This document shows positions 1 to 8,386 of a stretch of DNA of 64,000 nucleotides, in pieces. Each line of letters begins with the position of its first letter. Position 1 is the stretch's first letter. A model generated the notes under the pieces. That model worked only from the letters and a program-made list of their open reading frames with translations, had not been told where the DNA came from and ran no database searches. Source of the DNA: JAAFIP01 sp043774625 (GTDB taxonomy: Bacteria; Pseudomonadota; Gammaproteobacteria; Burkholderiales; Burkholderiaceae_C); assembly GCA_043774625.1 (NCBI GenBank), contig JAYVTG010000101.1:1-64000 (forward strand), in the 5' to 3' direction. Made by a program: the position numbers and the translations under genes.

Positions 1-293
1 TGCCGCAACCCGGCCAGGGGCCCACCTTGACGCAGCGTGAAAAAGGCCGTTATGAGGTGCTGTTTTACGGGCAGACTGCAGACGGCCAGAGCTTGAGCGC
101 CAGCGTGGCGGGCGACCGCGACCCGGGTTATGGCTCCACCTGCAAGATGATCAGCGAGGCGGCTTTGTGCCTGGCGCAGGACGTGGACCGCAGCATGGCA
201 CCGGGCGGTGTCTGGACTCCCGGCGCGGCCATGGGTTTGACGCTGGTGCGGCGGCTGCAAGAACGTGCGGGGCTGACGTTCAAAGTGCTGTGA
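1..293 (+). CDS. C-terminal end of a saccharopine dehydrogenase-like protein (partial)
   Basis: An open frame enters from the left edge and stops with TGA at 291-293. About 96 residues are visible. The segment GDRDPGYGSTCKMISEAALC followed by a GGVWTPGAAMG stretch matches the conserved C-terminus of the NAD(P)-binding 'saccharopine dehydrogenase/trans-acting enoyl reductase' family. That family has an N-terminal Rossmann fold, which lies outside the window, so cofactor and substrate cannot be judged. The family assignment rests only on remembered C-terminal sequence patterns. Confidence 0.6.
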   Translation, partial: PQPGQGPTLTQREKGRYEVLFYGQTADGQSLSASVAGDRDPGYGSTCKMISEAALCLAQDVDRSMAPGGVWTPGAAMGLTLVRRLQERAGLTFKVL

Positions 294-388
294 CCAGGTG
301 CCACTGTAGAAGCAATGCACCCTGCCGGGCAAAAATGGCTGGCTGCCGCTACCATTGCAGCCCTTTCAACACTTCCAGATCTCTGACA

Positions 389-997
389 ATGAAACTTTAT
401 TACTCTCCCGGTGCCTGCTCGTTGTCCCCCCATATCGCCTTGCACGAAGCCGGCTTGGCCTTTACGGCCCTCAAGGCCCCCACCAAAACGCACAAGCTGG
501 ACGACGGCACGGATTACTACACCATCAACCCGCTGGGGTACGTACCCCTGCTGGAGCTGGACGACGGCACCCGCCTGACCGAAGGCCCGGCCATCGTGCA
601 ATACATTGCCGACCAGGCGCCTGCCAAAAACCTGGCTCCCGCCAACGGCAGCATGCAGCGCTACCAACTGCAAAGCTGGCTCACCTTTATTGGCACCGAG
701 CTGCATAAAGGCTTTAGCCCGCTGTTCAACCCCGCTACGCCTGACGCTTACAAAGCCATAGCCAAAGACAAGCTGCTGAGCCGTTTGCAATACACCGACG
801 GCCAGCTGGCAGGCAAGCAATATTTAATGGGCGACCAGTTCACCGTGGCGGACGGCTACCTGTTTACCGTGAGCAACTGGGCCGGGTATCTGGCCATTGA
901 CCTGACACTCTACGCCAACCTGGTAGCCTACCGCGCCCGCGTGGGTGCGCGCCCCGCCGTGCAGGCCGCCATGCGCGCAGAAGGCTTGTTGAAATAA
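389..997 (+). CDS. Glutathione S-transferase
   Basis: This 202-residue protein has the length and layout of a cytosolic bacterial GST. The N-terminal thioredoxin-like domain begins MKLYYSPGACSLSPHI, with the Cys at residue 10 typical of beta-class enzymes, and carries the cis-Pro region NPLGYVPLLELDDG and the glutathione-contact motif EGPAIVQYI. The C-terminal helical domain contains the N-capping motif region FTVADGYLF. Expected role: glutathione conjugation or reduction of electrophiles in the cytoplasm; the substrate is unknown. The ATG at 389 is chosen because it starts the conserved first beta strand; upstream in-frame codons extend into non-homologous sequence. Confidence 0.88.
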   Translation: MKLYYSPGACSLSPHIALHEAGLAFTALKAPTKTHKLDDGTDYYTINPLGYVPLLELDDGTRLTEGPAIVQYIADQAPAKNLAPANGSMQRYQLQSWLTFIGTELHKGFSPLFNPATPDAYKAIAKDKLLSRLQYTDGQLAGKQYLMGDQFTVADGYLFTVSNWAGYLAIDLTLYANLVAYRARVGARPAVQAAMRAEGLLK

Positions 998-1017
998 GCG
1001 TTGGCGCATTGCAGGCT

Positions 1018-1875
1018 ATGGCACAACACTTACGCATGCAATCGGGCGCTTGGCGCGCTAGCCTGCGGCCCGACCTGGGCGGCTGTATCGAAGGCCTGTG
1101 GTTTAACGACATTCCCGTGCTGCGGTCCAGCGCGCCGGGCACTTTAAAGCATGTGACCATGAGCGCCAGCTACCCGCTGGTGCCGTATTCCAACCGCGTG
1201 GCGCGTGCCCAACTGGTATGGCAAGGCACGGCGCACCCGCTGGTGAAAAATTTTGCCAACGAAGAGCATTCCATCCACGGCGTGGGCTGGCGTAAACACT
1301 GGGAGGTGCTGCAGGCCAACGACGAATTTGTCATGCTCAGCCTTGAGCATTTGCCCGATGCCGAATGGCCGTTTGCTTTTGACGCGTCGCAAACCTTTCG
1401 GCTAAAAAACAATACGCTAGAGCTGACGATGAGCGTCACCAACCAGTCGGGTAGCGACGCGCCCGTGGGCCTGGGCTGGCACCCCTATTTCAGCAAGCGG
1501 CCCGACACGCGCATCTTTTTTGCGGCCAAAGGCATGTGGGGCATGGACGCTGACAAACTGCCCACCAGCCTGGCCCCCAGCACGGGGCTAGACCGTGCCT
1601 GCGCAGGTTTGCACATTGACAACTGCTTTGAAGACTGGGCCCGTTTGACCGACCTGCACGACAGCACCCTGCATGTGCGCGTGGAATCAGACTTGAAGCG
1701 CCTGGTGGTCTACACCACGCCCGACAAAGATCTGATAGCGGTAGAACCCGTGAGCCATGCCAACAACGCCATGAACCAGGCCAATGCGCAAGAACTGGGC
1801 GTGAAGGTGCTGCAAGCGGGCCAGACGTGGCAGGCCGCCATGACGATTCAAATCAACCCCGAACAAGCTTTGTAA
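1018..1875 (+). CDS. Aldose 1-epimerase family protein (galactose mutarotase-like)
   Basis: A 285-residue protein of the galactose mutarotase superfamily, which interconverts alpha and beta anomers of sugars. Visible signature elements are the His-containing loop EHSIHGVGW, the second His in GLGWHPYF, and the catalytic Glu region AVEPVSHANNAMN near the C-terminus. The ATG at 1018 gives a normal N-terminus; a TTG at 1009 would add three residues. It is followed within 6 nt by an SMP-30-type lactonase, so the pair probably forms a small sugar or sugar-acid utilisation operon. Exact sugar specificity is not visible. Confidence 0.85.
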   Translation: MAQHLRMQSGAWRASLRPDLGGCIEGLWFNDIPVLRSSAPGTLKHVTMSASYPLVPYSNRVARAQLVWQGTAHPLVKNFANEEHSIHGVGWRKHWEVLQANDEFVMLSLEHLPDAEWPFAFDASQTFRLKNNTLELTMSVTNQSGSDAPVGLGWHPYFSKRPDTRIFFAAKGMWGMDADKLPTSLAPSTGLDRACAGLHIDNCFEDWARLTDLHDSTLHVRVESDLKRLVVYTTPDKDLIAVEPVSHANNAMNQANAQELGVKVLQAGQTWQAAMTIQINPEQAL

Positions 1876-1880
1876 ATACC

Positions 1881-2816
1881 ATGACCTGGCAAACCGTTTC
1901 ACCCGCACCCAGCATTTTGGGCGAAAGCCCGTTTTGGCACCCGCAAGAACAGCTGCTGTATTGGGTAGACATTGCGGGCTTCAAAATCCACCGTGCCAAT
2001 ACGTTTATGGGCACGGTGGAAAGTTGGGACATGCCCAGCGAGCCAGGGTGCATGGCACCTGCTGCGTTAGGCGGCCTGGTGATTGCCCTGCGCGACCGCA
2101 TTGTGCGCGCGCGCACCTGGGGTGGCGAACTGCAAACGCTGCACGTTTTTGCGCACGACAGTGCCACCACGCGTTTTAACGACGGCAAGTGCGACCCGCT
2201 GGGCCGTTTTTGGGCAGGCACGATGTTTGAGCCGCGTACAGAACGCGGTGGAGAATTGTTTAGCCTGGACGCGCGTGATGGGCAAAGCGCTGCGGGCAAG
2301 CCAGTCGTCGAACGCAAGGCGGGCGATGTGACGATTGCCAACGGACTGGCCTTTTCGCCCGACGCCAAAACGGTGTATTGGGCAGACACACCACAGCACA
2401 CCGTGTGGGCTTGGGACTACGATGCGCAGTCCAACGCGATGGTTAATCGGCGCGTGTTCAAAACTTTTGCGCCCAAGCCTGATGGCTGGCAACCGTTTCA
2501 GTCAAACAACAGCGGTTATTTGGGCCGCCCCGATGGTGCGTGTGTAGACGCGCAAGGCAACTACTGGGTTGCCATGTACGAAGGCCAACGCGTGTTGCAA
2601 CTGTCGCCCGCAGGCGATATTGTGCAAAACATACCGGCACCCGTGCTGTGCTGCACCATGCCGTGTTTGGGCGGGGACGACTTGCAAACGCTGTACCTCA
2701 CCACGGCGCGGCATGGCCGTAGCGCGCAAGATCTGGTGGCGCAGCCGCAACTGGGGTGTGTGTTTAGCATGCGGGTGGATGTGCCGGGACTGCCTGTCAA
2801 CTTTTTTGCGGATTGA
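1881..2816 (+). CDS. SMP-30/gluconolactonase family protein
   Basis: A 311-residue six-bladed beta-propeller lactonase of the SMP-30/regucalcin family. The metal-binding Glu is in the N-terminal motif ILGESPFW; further ligand regions are RFNDGKCDPLGRFWAGTM, ANGLAFSPD and GRPDGACVD. These enzymes hydrolyse sugar lactones such as gluconolactone or arabinonolactone to the acid. Start ATG 1881 is chosen because it begins the conserved strand and lies 6 nt after the epimerase stop, suggesting translational coupling. Downstream lies a repeat-rich gap to 3155. Confidence 0.88.
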   Translation: MTWQTVSPAPSILGESPFWHPQEQLLYWVDIAGFKIHRANTFMGTVESWDMPSEPGCMAPAALGGLVIALRDRIVRARTWGGELQTLHVFAHDSATTRFNDGKCDPLGRFWAGTMFEPRTERGGELFSLDARDGQSAAGKPVVERKAGDVTIANGLAFSPDAKTVYWADTPQHTVWAWDYDAQSNAMVNRRVFKTFAPKPDGWQPFQSNNSGYLGRPDGACVDAQGNYWVAMYEGQRVLQLSPAGDIVQNIPAPVLCCTMPCLGGDDLQTLYLTTARHGRSAQDLVAQPQLGCVFSMRVDVPGLPVNFFAD

Positions 2817-2866
2817 TTTTTTGTGGGTTCGTGATCGCTTATTGATGCGGTCTTGTGATGTGTGAA

Positions 2867-2909
2867 CCGTTCGCCCTGAGCTGCCCGTCCTGAGCTTGTC
2901 GAAGGGCTG
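2867..2909 (+). repeat. Dispersed 'CCTGAGCTTGTCGAAGGG'-type repeat
   Basis: The stretch contains CGCCCTGAGC followed by CCTGAGCTTGTCGAAGGGC, a palindrome-prone motif that recurs as a short interspersed repeat in many proteobacterial genomes. It sits between the lactonase gene and the 94-nt hairpin element. No reading frame or promoter is evident here. Confidence 0.5.
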
Positions 2910-2922
2910 CGTAGGCTTTGCG

Positions 2923-3016
2923 GGATCATGCCGCTGTGTTGCTCTGCTCCGCGAATGTCCTCCGCCTTCGGCTCCCCCTTTATTTCGCTGCGCAAAGCAA
3001 CCCATCGGCCCGATCC
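2923..3016 (+). repeat. 94-nt hairpin element, copy 1
   Basis: An element whose ends can pair: GGATC (2923-2927) with GATCC (3012-3016), CCG (2931-2933) with CGG (3006-3008), and GTTGCT (2938-2943) with AGCAAC (2996-3001), separated by symmetric internal loops. The 52-nt core (2944-2995) is almost identical to that of the inverted copy at 6827-6920, with one difference, while the stem sequences differ but stay complementary. It occupies the gap between the SMP-30 gene and glcE. Confidence 0.75.
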
Positions 3017-3154
3017 TGCATGCTTGGTGGGCTTGCTGGGGGTTTCAAGCCCACTGTGCAAACTGGTTGGGCACGGTTTTGGTCACAGGGTGCGTGCAAA
3101 AAAATCACGGCTGATCGCTCGCTCGCTGCCAGCAATCGCGGCTACCATGCTGAC

Positions 3155-4342
3155 ATGGACACTGCATTGCACAACTACATCGACCAAATCCGCGCCGCCA
3201 GCGCGGCTAAAAAGCCTTTGCGCATCACGGCGGGGGGCACGAAAGACTTTTACGGCCATGCGGTAACGGGTGACGTGCTGGACATGCGGCAGCTCACGGG
3301 CATCGTCAGTTATGAGCCTAGTGAACTGTATGTCACCGCTCGCGCGGGTACGCCGCTGGCGGAACTGGAAGCGGCTCTGGCTGAAAAAGGGCAATGTTTG
3401 CCCTTCGAGCCGCCACACTTTGCATTTCCCGTTCGTGCTGAGCCTGCCCTAGCAGTGCCCACATCCCATCCAGAGGGCTTTGGCAAGGCGACCGTTGGCG
3501 GCATGGTGGCTGCAGGCTTTTCTGGCCCTGCGCGGGCCACATCGGGCAGCGTACGCGACTATGTGCTGGGCGCACAAATCATCAATGGCAAGGCCGAGCA
3601 CCTGACCTTTGGTGGCCAGGTCATGAAGAACGTGGCGGGTTACGACGTGTCGCGCATCTTTGCGGGCAGCTGGGGCATGCTGGGCGTTGTTACCGAGGTG
3701 TCGCTCAAGGTGCTGCCGTTTGCTCCGGCAGAGGCGACGCTCAAATTCGTCCTTGATGAAGCGACTATGCTGCGCACCCTGAACGAATGGGGTGGCCAGC
3801 CGCTGCCACTCAATGCCAGTTCGTGGGTTATCGACAACGGCCAGCCAACTTTGTATTTGCGACTGCGTGGCGCGGTGGCTGCGGTAGACGCAGCCTGCAA
3901 AAAGCTACTTACACAAGTGCCAGGCCAGCGTGTTGATTCGCCCGCAACATCGGCAGACTGGACTGCAGCACGCGACCTGACGCTACCGTGGTTTACCCAT
4001 GGCTTTAAGCGCGGTGACGACCTGTGGCGACTGTCTGTGCCGCAAACCGCACCCGCCTTGAATGTGGGCGACACCCTGGTGGACTGGTTGGGCGCGCAGC
4101 GCTGGGTATGGGCCGCCAGTGGCGACGCAACCGCCGCAGATCGCCTGCGCAGCCAGGCACAGGCGGTGGGCGGGCATGCTACATGTTTTATAGCTGCTCG
4201 CGCACAATCCACGCTGGCTACAGCCCATTTTGATACTCTAAAACCACCTTTAGACCGGATTCACCAACAACTCAAAGCCGAGTTTGACCCCCACGGCATC
4301 TTCAACCCCGGTCGCATGCCGTGGTTCACTACACAAGGCTGA
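3155..4342 (+). CDS. glcE: Glycolate oxidase FAD-binding subunit GlcE
   Basis: A 395-residue FAD-binding PCMH-type protein matching the GlcE subunit of glycolate oxidase, which with GlcD and GlcF oxidises glycolate to glyoxylate at the membrane. Flavin-binding features: an N-terminal LRITAGGTKDFYG segment, the GATVGG-like KATVGGMVAAGFSGPAR loop, and GGQVMKNVAGYDVSRIFAGSWG. The C-terminus ends FDPHGIFNPGRM, the usual family ending. The start ATG at 3155 removes an upstream extension translated from repeat DNA. glcF follows with a 5-nt gap; glcD is not adjacent. A host interspersed repeat lies in frame near the C-terminus (4187-4245). Confidence 0.92.
   Translation: MDTALHNYIDQIRAASAAKKPLRITAGGTKDFYGHAVTGDVLDMRQLTGIVSYEPSELYVTARAGTPLAELEAALAEKGQCLPFEPPHFAFPVRAEPALAVPTSHPEGFGKATVGGMVAAGFSGPARATSGSVRDYVLGAQIINGKAEHLTFGGQVMKNVAGYDVSRIFAGSWGMLGVVTEVSLKVLPFAPAEATLKFVLDEATMLRTLNEWGGQPLPLNASSWVIDNGQPTLYLRLRGAVAAVDAACKKLLTQVPGQRVDSPATSADWTAARDLTLPWFTHGFKRGDDLWRLSVPQTAPALNVGDTLVDWLGAQRWVWAASGDATAADRLRSQAQAVGGHATCFIAARAQSTLATAHFDTLKPPLDRIHQQLKAEFDPHGIFNPGRMPWFTTQG
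4187..4245 (+). repeat. Interspersed repeat (AATAGCTGCTTGCGCA family) inside glcE
   Basis: TATAGCTGCTCGCGCA followed by an ACGCTGGCTACAG half-site matches the repeat family found across the host part of the window. It is read in frame in glcE, between two conserved parts of the protein. Confidence 0.7.
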
Positions 4343-4347
4343 AAAAG

Positions 4348-5592
4348 ATGCAAACCAATCTGGCCCCCGAATACCAAAACACGGCTGAAGGCCTTGATGC
4401 TGAAGCGATTTTGCGCAAGTGCGTGCACTGCGGTTTTTGCACCGCCACCTGCCCCACCTACCAGTTGCTGGGCGACGAGCTGGACGGCCCGCGCGGGCGC
4501 ATCTACCTCATCAAACAGGTGCTGGAAGGCGCACAGCCGACGCGCAAAACCCAGCAGCATTTAGACCGGTGCCTGACTTGCCGTAACTGCGAAACCACCT
4601 GCCCCAGCGGTGTGCAATACGGCCACCTGATCGACATTGGCCGCAAGCTGGTAGACGAAAAAGTAGAGCGCCCGCTGGCAGAAAAAGCCGTGCGCTGGGC
4701 ACTGAAAGAGGGCCTGCCTTCTCCGCTGTTTGGCCCCGCCATGCAGATGGGCCAGTTGGTGCGCGGTGTGTTGCCCGCGGTGCTCAAAAAGAAAGTGCCT
4801 GCCAAACAGCCCGCAGGCGCATGGCCCACGCGCGAACATGCACGCAAGGTGCTCATGCTGGCAGGCTGCGTGCAACCCAGCATGTCGCCCAACATCAACA
4901 CCGCCACCGCCCGCGTGCTGGACGCCGCAGGCATTCAAACCATCGTGCCCAAAAGCGCAGGTTGCTGCGGCGCCGTCAAATTCCACCTGAACGACCAAGA
5001 AGGCGGCAAGGCCCACATGCGCGCCAACATCGACGTGTGGTGGCCCTACGTGGAAAGCGGTCAGGTAGAGGCCATCATCATGAACGCGTCGGGCTGCGGC
5101 GTTACCGTTAAAGAATACGGCCACATTCTGGCCAGCGACAGTGCCTACGCCGACAAAGCCAAACGTATCAGCGCGCTGACCAAAGACCTGAGCGAACTGC
5201 TGCCCGATTTGGTGGCCCAACTAAAACCGATCCTGGACACCCACCGCGCACAGCCCCATACCGCTCGCTCTAAGCTGGTCTTCCACCCCCCCTGCACTCT
5301 GCAACACGGCCAGCAACTCAAAGGTGGCGTAGAAAAACACCTCGTCGAATTGGGCTTTGATGTGCAACTAGCCGCCTGCGACCCCCACCTGTGCTGCGGC
5401 TCTGCCGGTACCTACAGCGTCCTGCAACCCGAACTGTCCACCCAATTGCGCGACCGCAAACTCAGCAACCTGCAAGCCACAGCACCCACGCAAATCATCT
5501 CCGCCAACATCGGCTGCATTACGCACTTGCAAAGCGGGACGGATACGCCGGTGCGGCATTGGGTTGAAGTGTTGGATGCGGCTTTGACATAG
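4348..5592 (+). CDS. glcF: Glycolate oxidase iron-sulfur subunit GlcF
   Basis: A 414-residue protein with two ferredoxin-type [4Fe-4S] motifs near the N-terminus (CVHCGFCTATCP and CLTCRNCETTCP) and two CCG (cysteine-rich) domains (around KSAGCCGAV and DPHLCCGSAG). This is the standard GlcF architecture, passing electrons from the flavin subunits to the quinone pool. Start ATG 4348 gives the conserved MQTNLAPEYQ N-terminus. It lies directly after glcE and is co-directional, so the two are surely co-transcribed. Confidence 0.94.
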   Translation: MQTNLAPEYQNTAEGLDAEAILRKCVHCGFCTATCPTYQLLGDELDGPRGRIYLIKQVLEGAQPTRKTQQHLDRCLTCRNCETTCPSGVQYGHLIDIGRKLVDEKVERPLAEKAVRWALKEGLPSPLFGPAMQMGQLVRGVLPAVLKKKVPAKQPAGAWPTREHARKVLMLAGCVQPSMSPNINTATARVLDAAGIQTIVPKSAGCCGAVKFHLNDQEGGKAHMRANIDVWWPYVESGQVEAIIMNASGCGVTVKEYGHILASDSAYADKAKRISALTKDLSELLPDLVAQLKPILDTHRAQPHTARSKLVFHPPCTLQHGQQLKGGVEKHLVELGFDVQLAACDPHLCCGSAGTYSVLQPELSTQLRDRKLSNLQATAPTQIISANIGCITHLQSGTDTPVRHWVEVLDAALT

Positions 5593-5740
5593 TGAATTCA
5601 GAGGTTGTTGCTTCCTGTCCACTTTTTGATCTATCGCCTGCCCTGTTATCGATCCAGTTGTCAAAGAGCTGCTTGCATTGGGCAATTTGCAATTAAACAC
5701 TTGCTACACTAAACTTTTAAATATTTACGAAGGATAACTT

Positions 5741-6211
5741 GTGTTACGTGCAATTTCTATCATCGCCATTTCCATCGCAGCCACTGGCTGTGCGTCCGTA
5801 CTCAATGACGTGACACATCCTATGAAAGTCGAAACCAAAACAGCCGCAGGCACGATGGTGGCTGACGCAGACTGCAAACTCACCAACGACTACGGCGTAT
5901 TCAACGTCAAGTCAGGCGAAACCACCCAAGTGCGTCGTTCCAGTAAGGACCTGGAAATCGTTTGCAAAAACCCAGCCAACCCGGATGCTGTGGCCACAGC
6001 CATTTCACGTGCCAACGGCGGCATGTTTGGCAACATCATATTAGGCGGCGGCATCGGTGCCGTGATCGACCACAATAAAGGCACTGCCTATTCATATCCC
6101 GTATGGGTACAGTTGGTATTTGGCCAGACCTTGGTGTTTGACCGTAGAGCGGAAAAAGAAGGTCAGCCTACGCAAGGCGTGTTGCCTGCGCCAGTAACGG
6201 CGACAAAATAA
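5741..6211 (+). CDS. Small predicted lipoprotein of unknown function
   Basis: A 156-residue protein with a GTG start preceded by GAAGGATAACTT, a good ribosome site. The N-terminus is a lipoprotein signal peptide with a lipobox ending ATGC at Cys17. A glycine-rich hydrophobic stretch (GGMFGNIILGGGIGAVID) lies in the C-terminal half. It is probably anchored in the outer membrane or periplasmic face. The family was not recognised with confidence; similar small lipoproteins with a central Gly-rich loop are widespread in Proteobacteria. Upstream AT-rich DNA (5690-5730) probably carries its promoter. Confidence 0.75.
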   Translation: MLRAISIIAISIAATGCASVLNDVTHPMKVETKTAAGTMVADADCKLTNDYGVFNVKSGETTQVRRSSKDLEIVCKNPANPDAVATAISRANGGMFGNIILGGGIGAVIDHNKGTAYSYPVWVQLVFGQTLVFDRRAEKEGQPTQGVLPAPVTATK

Positions 6212-6245
6212 TTTGAACACAGCCCAAGCACTCGCACCGCGCAGT

Positions 6246-6590
6246 ATGCAACGGATTGCGGCTGTCTCGGGCTTTCTGGCCGTTGCGCTGGGCGCGTTTG
6301 GTGCCCACGGCTTGCGCGAAATTTTGACCAGTAACGGCACTTCGCAAACCTGGACGACTGCGGCGACCTACCATTTGGTGCATTCGGTCGTGCTGCTATT
6401 TGTCGCACAGCTCAAACCAGTGCCGCGTATGGCAGCTTGGTGTTTTGTGGCGGGAATTGTGATGTTCAGCGGCAGTTTGTATGCGCTGGCGGTGACGAAC
6501 CTGAAGTTGCTGGGGGCGGTGACACCTGTGGGCGGTGTGGGTCTTCTGGCGGGGTGGTTACTGCTTGCTTTTCGCTTTGATAGGGAATGA
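6246..6590 (+). CDS. DUF423 family membrane protein
   Basis: A 114-residue integral membrane protein with four hydrophobic segments. The N-terminal GFLAVALGAFGAHGL and the later HLVHSVVLLF and LGAVTPVGGVGLLAGW motifs are diagnostic of DUF423 (YgdD-like) proteins of unknown function. Start ATG 6246 matches the usual family N-terminus; a TTG at 6213, 2 nt after the preceding stop, is the alternative and would indicate tight coupling. Neither has a strong ribosome site. Confidence 0.82.
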   Translation: MQRIAAVSGFLAVALGAFGAHGLREILTSNGTSQTWTTAATYHLVHSVVLLFVAQLKPVPRMAAWCFVAGIVMFSGSLYALAVTNLKLLGAVTPVGGVGLLAGWLLLAFRFDRE

Positions 6591-6602
6591 GGCGGATTCA
6601 GT

Positions 6603-6660
6603 ATGCTATATTTTTAGTAGCTGCTTGCGCATATTTTGCGCTGGCTACGGGCATATTTTC
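6603..6660 (+). repeat. Interspersed repeat (AATAGCTGCTTGCGCA family)
   Basis: TTAGTAGCTGCTTGCGCATA followed by a TTGCGCTGGCTACGGGC half-site: a complete copy of the host repeat, here intergenic. It opens a roughly 400-nt gap (6591-6990) that holds only repeats. Confidence 0.75.
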
Positions 6661-6683
6661 ATGCTTTTGTAGTCTTCGGGGCG

Positions 6684-6777
6684 CAGGATAAATGGGGTCA
6701 GAGCCCAATTTCGTTTGTGCGTTACGCGCTCCGATGCGAAGGTCTTCCTGAATTGGGATCTGACCCCATTTATCCTG
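6684..6777. repeat. REP-like long inverted repeat
   Basis: Two 27-nt arms, 6684-6710 and 6751-6777, are inverted copies (core GGATAAATGGGGTCAGA) with about two mismatches, separated by 40 nt. Such a doublet resembles REP/BIME elements or a miniature inverted-repeat element. The half-unit resembles the GGGTCAGA repeats at 22071 and around the IS element at 39194. Confidence 0.75.
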
Positions 6778-6826
6778 CTGGAGTACACGGGCCTCGCCTA
6801 TATCCGCACGCCAGCCACGTCTCGCG

Positions 6827-6920
6827 GGATTGGGGTGGTGGGTGACTTTGCGTAGCGAAATAAAGGGGGAGCCGAAGGCGGAGGACATTCGCGGAGCAGA
6901 GTCACCCACTGCCCCAATCC
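6827..6920 (-). repeat. 94-nt hairpin element, copy 2
   Basis: Inverted relative to the copy at 2923-3016 and exactly the same length. GGATTGGGG (6827-6835) pairs with CCCCAATCC (6912-6920), and GTGGGTGACT (6838-6847) pairs perfectly with AGTCACCCAC (6900-6909). The internal 52-nt core differs from copy 1 by one base, but the stem bases are different and still complementary. It lies between the REP-like hairpin and the 3' end of pgk. Confidence 0.78.
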
Positions 6921-6990
6921 TGCCGTACACAACTTGGCCCGTGTGCAGCAAGCGACTAAAGACAAGCTGGAAAACGCAAGACCAAACAGA

Positions 6991-8184
6991 TCAACCAGCC
7001 GCCCGCTTGGCCAGTATCTCAAACGCAGGCAAAGTCTTGCCTTCCAGCACTTCCAAAAACGCACCGCCGCCGGTAGAGATATAGCCCACATCTTTCTCAA
7101 TGCCGTACTTGGCAATAGCCGCCAAAGTATCGCCACCCCCCGCAATAGAAAACGCAGACGAAGCAGCAATCGCACGTGCAATAGTCTCGGTGCCATGCGC
7201 AAAAGCGTCAAACTCAAACACCCCCACCGGGCCGTTCCACACAATCGTGCCAGCGGCCTTCAACTGCTCGGCCAGCTTGGCAGCAGTCACGGGGCCAATG
7301 TCCAAAATCAAATCGTCATCAGCCACCTGGGTTGCAAGCTTTACCGTAGCCACGGCATCGGGTGCAAAGCTTTTAGCCACCACCACGTCGGTGGGGATCG
7401 GTACTTCTGCGCCGCGCGCCTTCATCGCGCGCATCACCGCTTGGGCTTCGCCGACCAAGTCGGCCTCGGCCAATGATTTGCCAATACGCAAACCTGCAGC
7501 CAGCATAAAGGTGTTGGCAATGCCGCCGCCCACAATCAAACCGTCAACCTTGTCAGACAGGGCTTTCAAAATCGTCAACTTGCTGCTCACCTTGCTGCCC
7601 GCCACAATGGCGATCAATGGGCGCTGGGGTTGCGCCAGGGCTTTGGTAATCGCATCTATCTCGGCAGCCAAAAGCGGCCCGGCACTGGCAACGGGTGCAA
7701 ACTGCGCCATGCCGTAGGTGGTGCCTTCGGCGCGGTGTGCGGTGCCAAAGGCGTCGTTCACAAAAATATCGCATAGCCTGGCCATTTTTTGCGCCAACTC
7801 AGGATTGTTCTTTTTCTCGCCCACGTTTACGCGGCAGTTTTCTAGTAAAACGATCTGGCCAGGGGCTACATCGACACCATCGACCCAGTGGGCCACCAGC
7901 GGCACCGGGCGACCCAGTAGCTGTGCCATGCGTGCGGCCACGGGTGCCAGCGAATCTTCGGGTTTGAAGGTACCCTCGCTTGGGCGGCCCAAGTGTGACG
8001 TGACCATGACCGCCGCGCCTGCTTGAAGCGCCATGTGAATGCAAGGCATGCTGGCACGGATGCGCGTGTCTTCGGTGATGTGGCCTGCGTCGTCTTGCGG
8101 CACGTTCAGGTCGGCGCGGATAAACACACGCTTGTTTTTGGCGCTGCCATTGGCGCACAGATCAGAAAAACGGATAAATTGCAT
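6991..8184 (-). CDS. pgk: Phosphoglycerate kinase
   Basis: A 397-residue enzyme of normal length for bacterial PGK, transferring phosphate from 1,3-bisphosphoglycerate to ADP in glycolysis (reverse in gluconeogenesis). Signature RVFIRADLNVP lies at residues 19-29. Further motifs are SHLGRPSEG, LLENCRVNVGEKKN, the hinge region GSKVSSK, GGGIANTF and the C-terminal GGGDTLAA and STGGGAFLE loops. The ATG at 8184 follows AAAGG. It is a single gene, divergent from gshA across a 200-nt promoter region. Confidence 0.96.
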   Translation of the reverse strand: MQFIRFSDLCANGSAKNKRVFIRADLNVPQDDAGHITEDTRIRASMPCIHMALQAGAAVMVTSHLGRPSEGTFKPEDSLAPVAARMAQLLGRPVPLVAHWVDGVDVAPGQIVLLENCRVNVGEKKNNPELAQKMARLCDIFVNDAFGTAHRAEGTTYGMAQFAPVASAGPLLAAEIDAITKALAQPQRPLIAIVAGSKVSSKLTILKALSDKVDGLIVGGGIANTFMLAAGLRIGKSLAEADLVGEAQAVMRAMKARGAEVPIPTDVVVAKSFAPDAVATVKLATQVADDDLILDIGPVTAAKLAEQLKAAGTIVWNGPVGVFEFDAFAHGTETIARAIAASSAFSIAGGGDTLAAIAKYGIEKDVGYISTGGGAFLEVLEGKTLPAFEILAKRAAG

Positions 8185-8386
8185 GGCAAACCTTTGTTGG
8201 ACTAGGTAGGAACAGGCCCGATTTTAGTGGCTGTGGTCGGATCAAAAGTTACCAACCTGAAACAAGCGCGGTGTAAGTTGGCTGCGCACGCGTTAGCATG
8301 GTAAAAAGCTTGCAAACTGCACGTTTACCCCCACTTCCCTACAATGTACAAATGCACTCAGTAAACATCTAAAAAGACAGACAACT

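Noticed and set aside
2830..3154. N-terminal extension of glcE and other Pro-rich frames across the hairpin element
   Set aside because: The frames translate repeat DNA (the same peptide appears from copy 2 at 6.8 kb) and lie outside the conserved GlcE domain.
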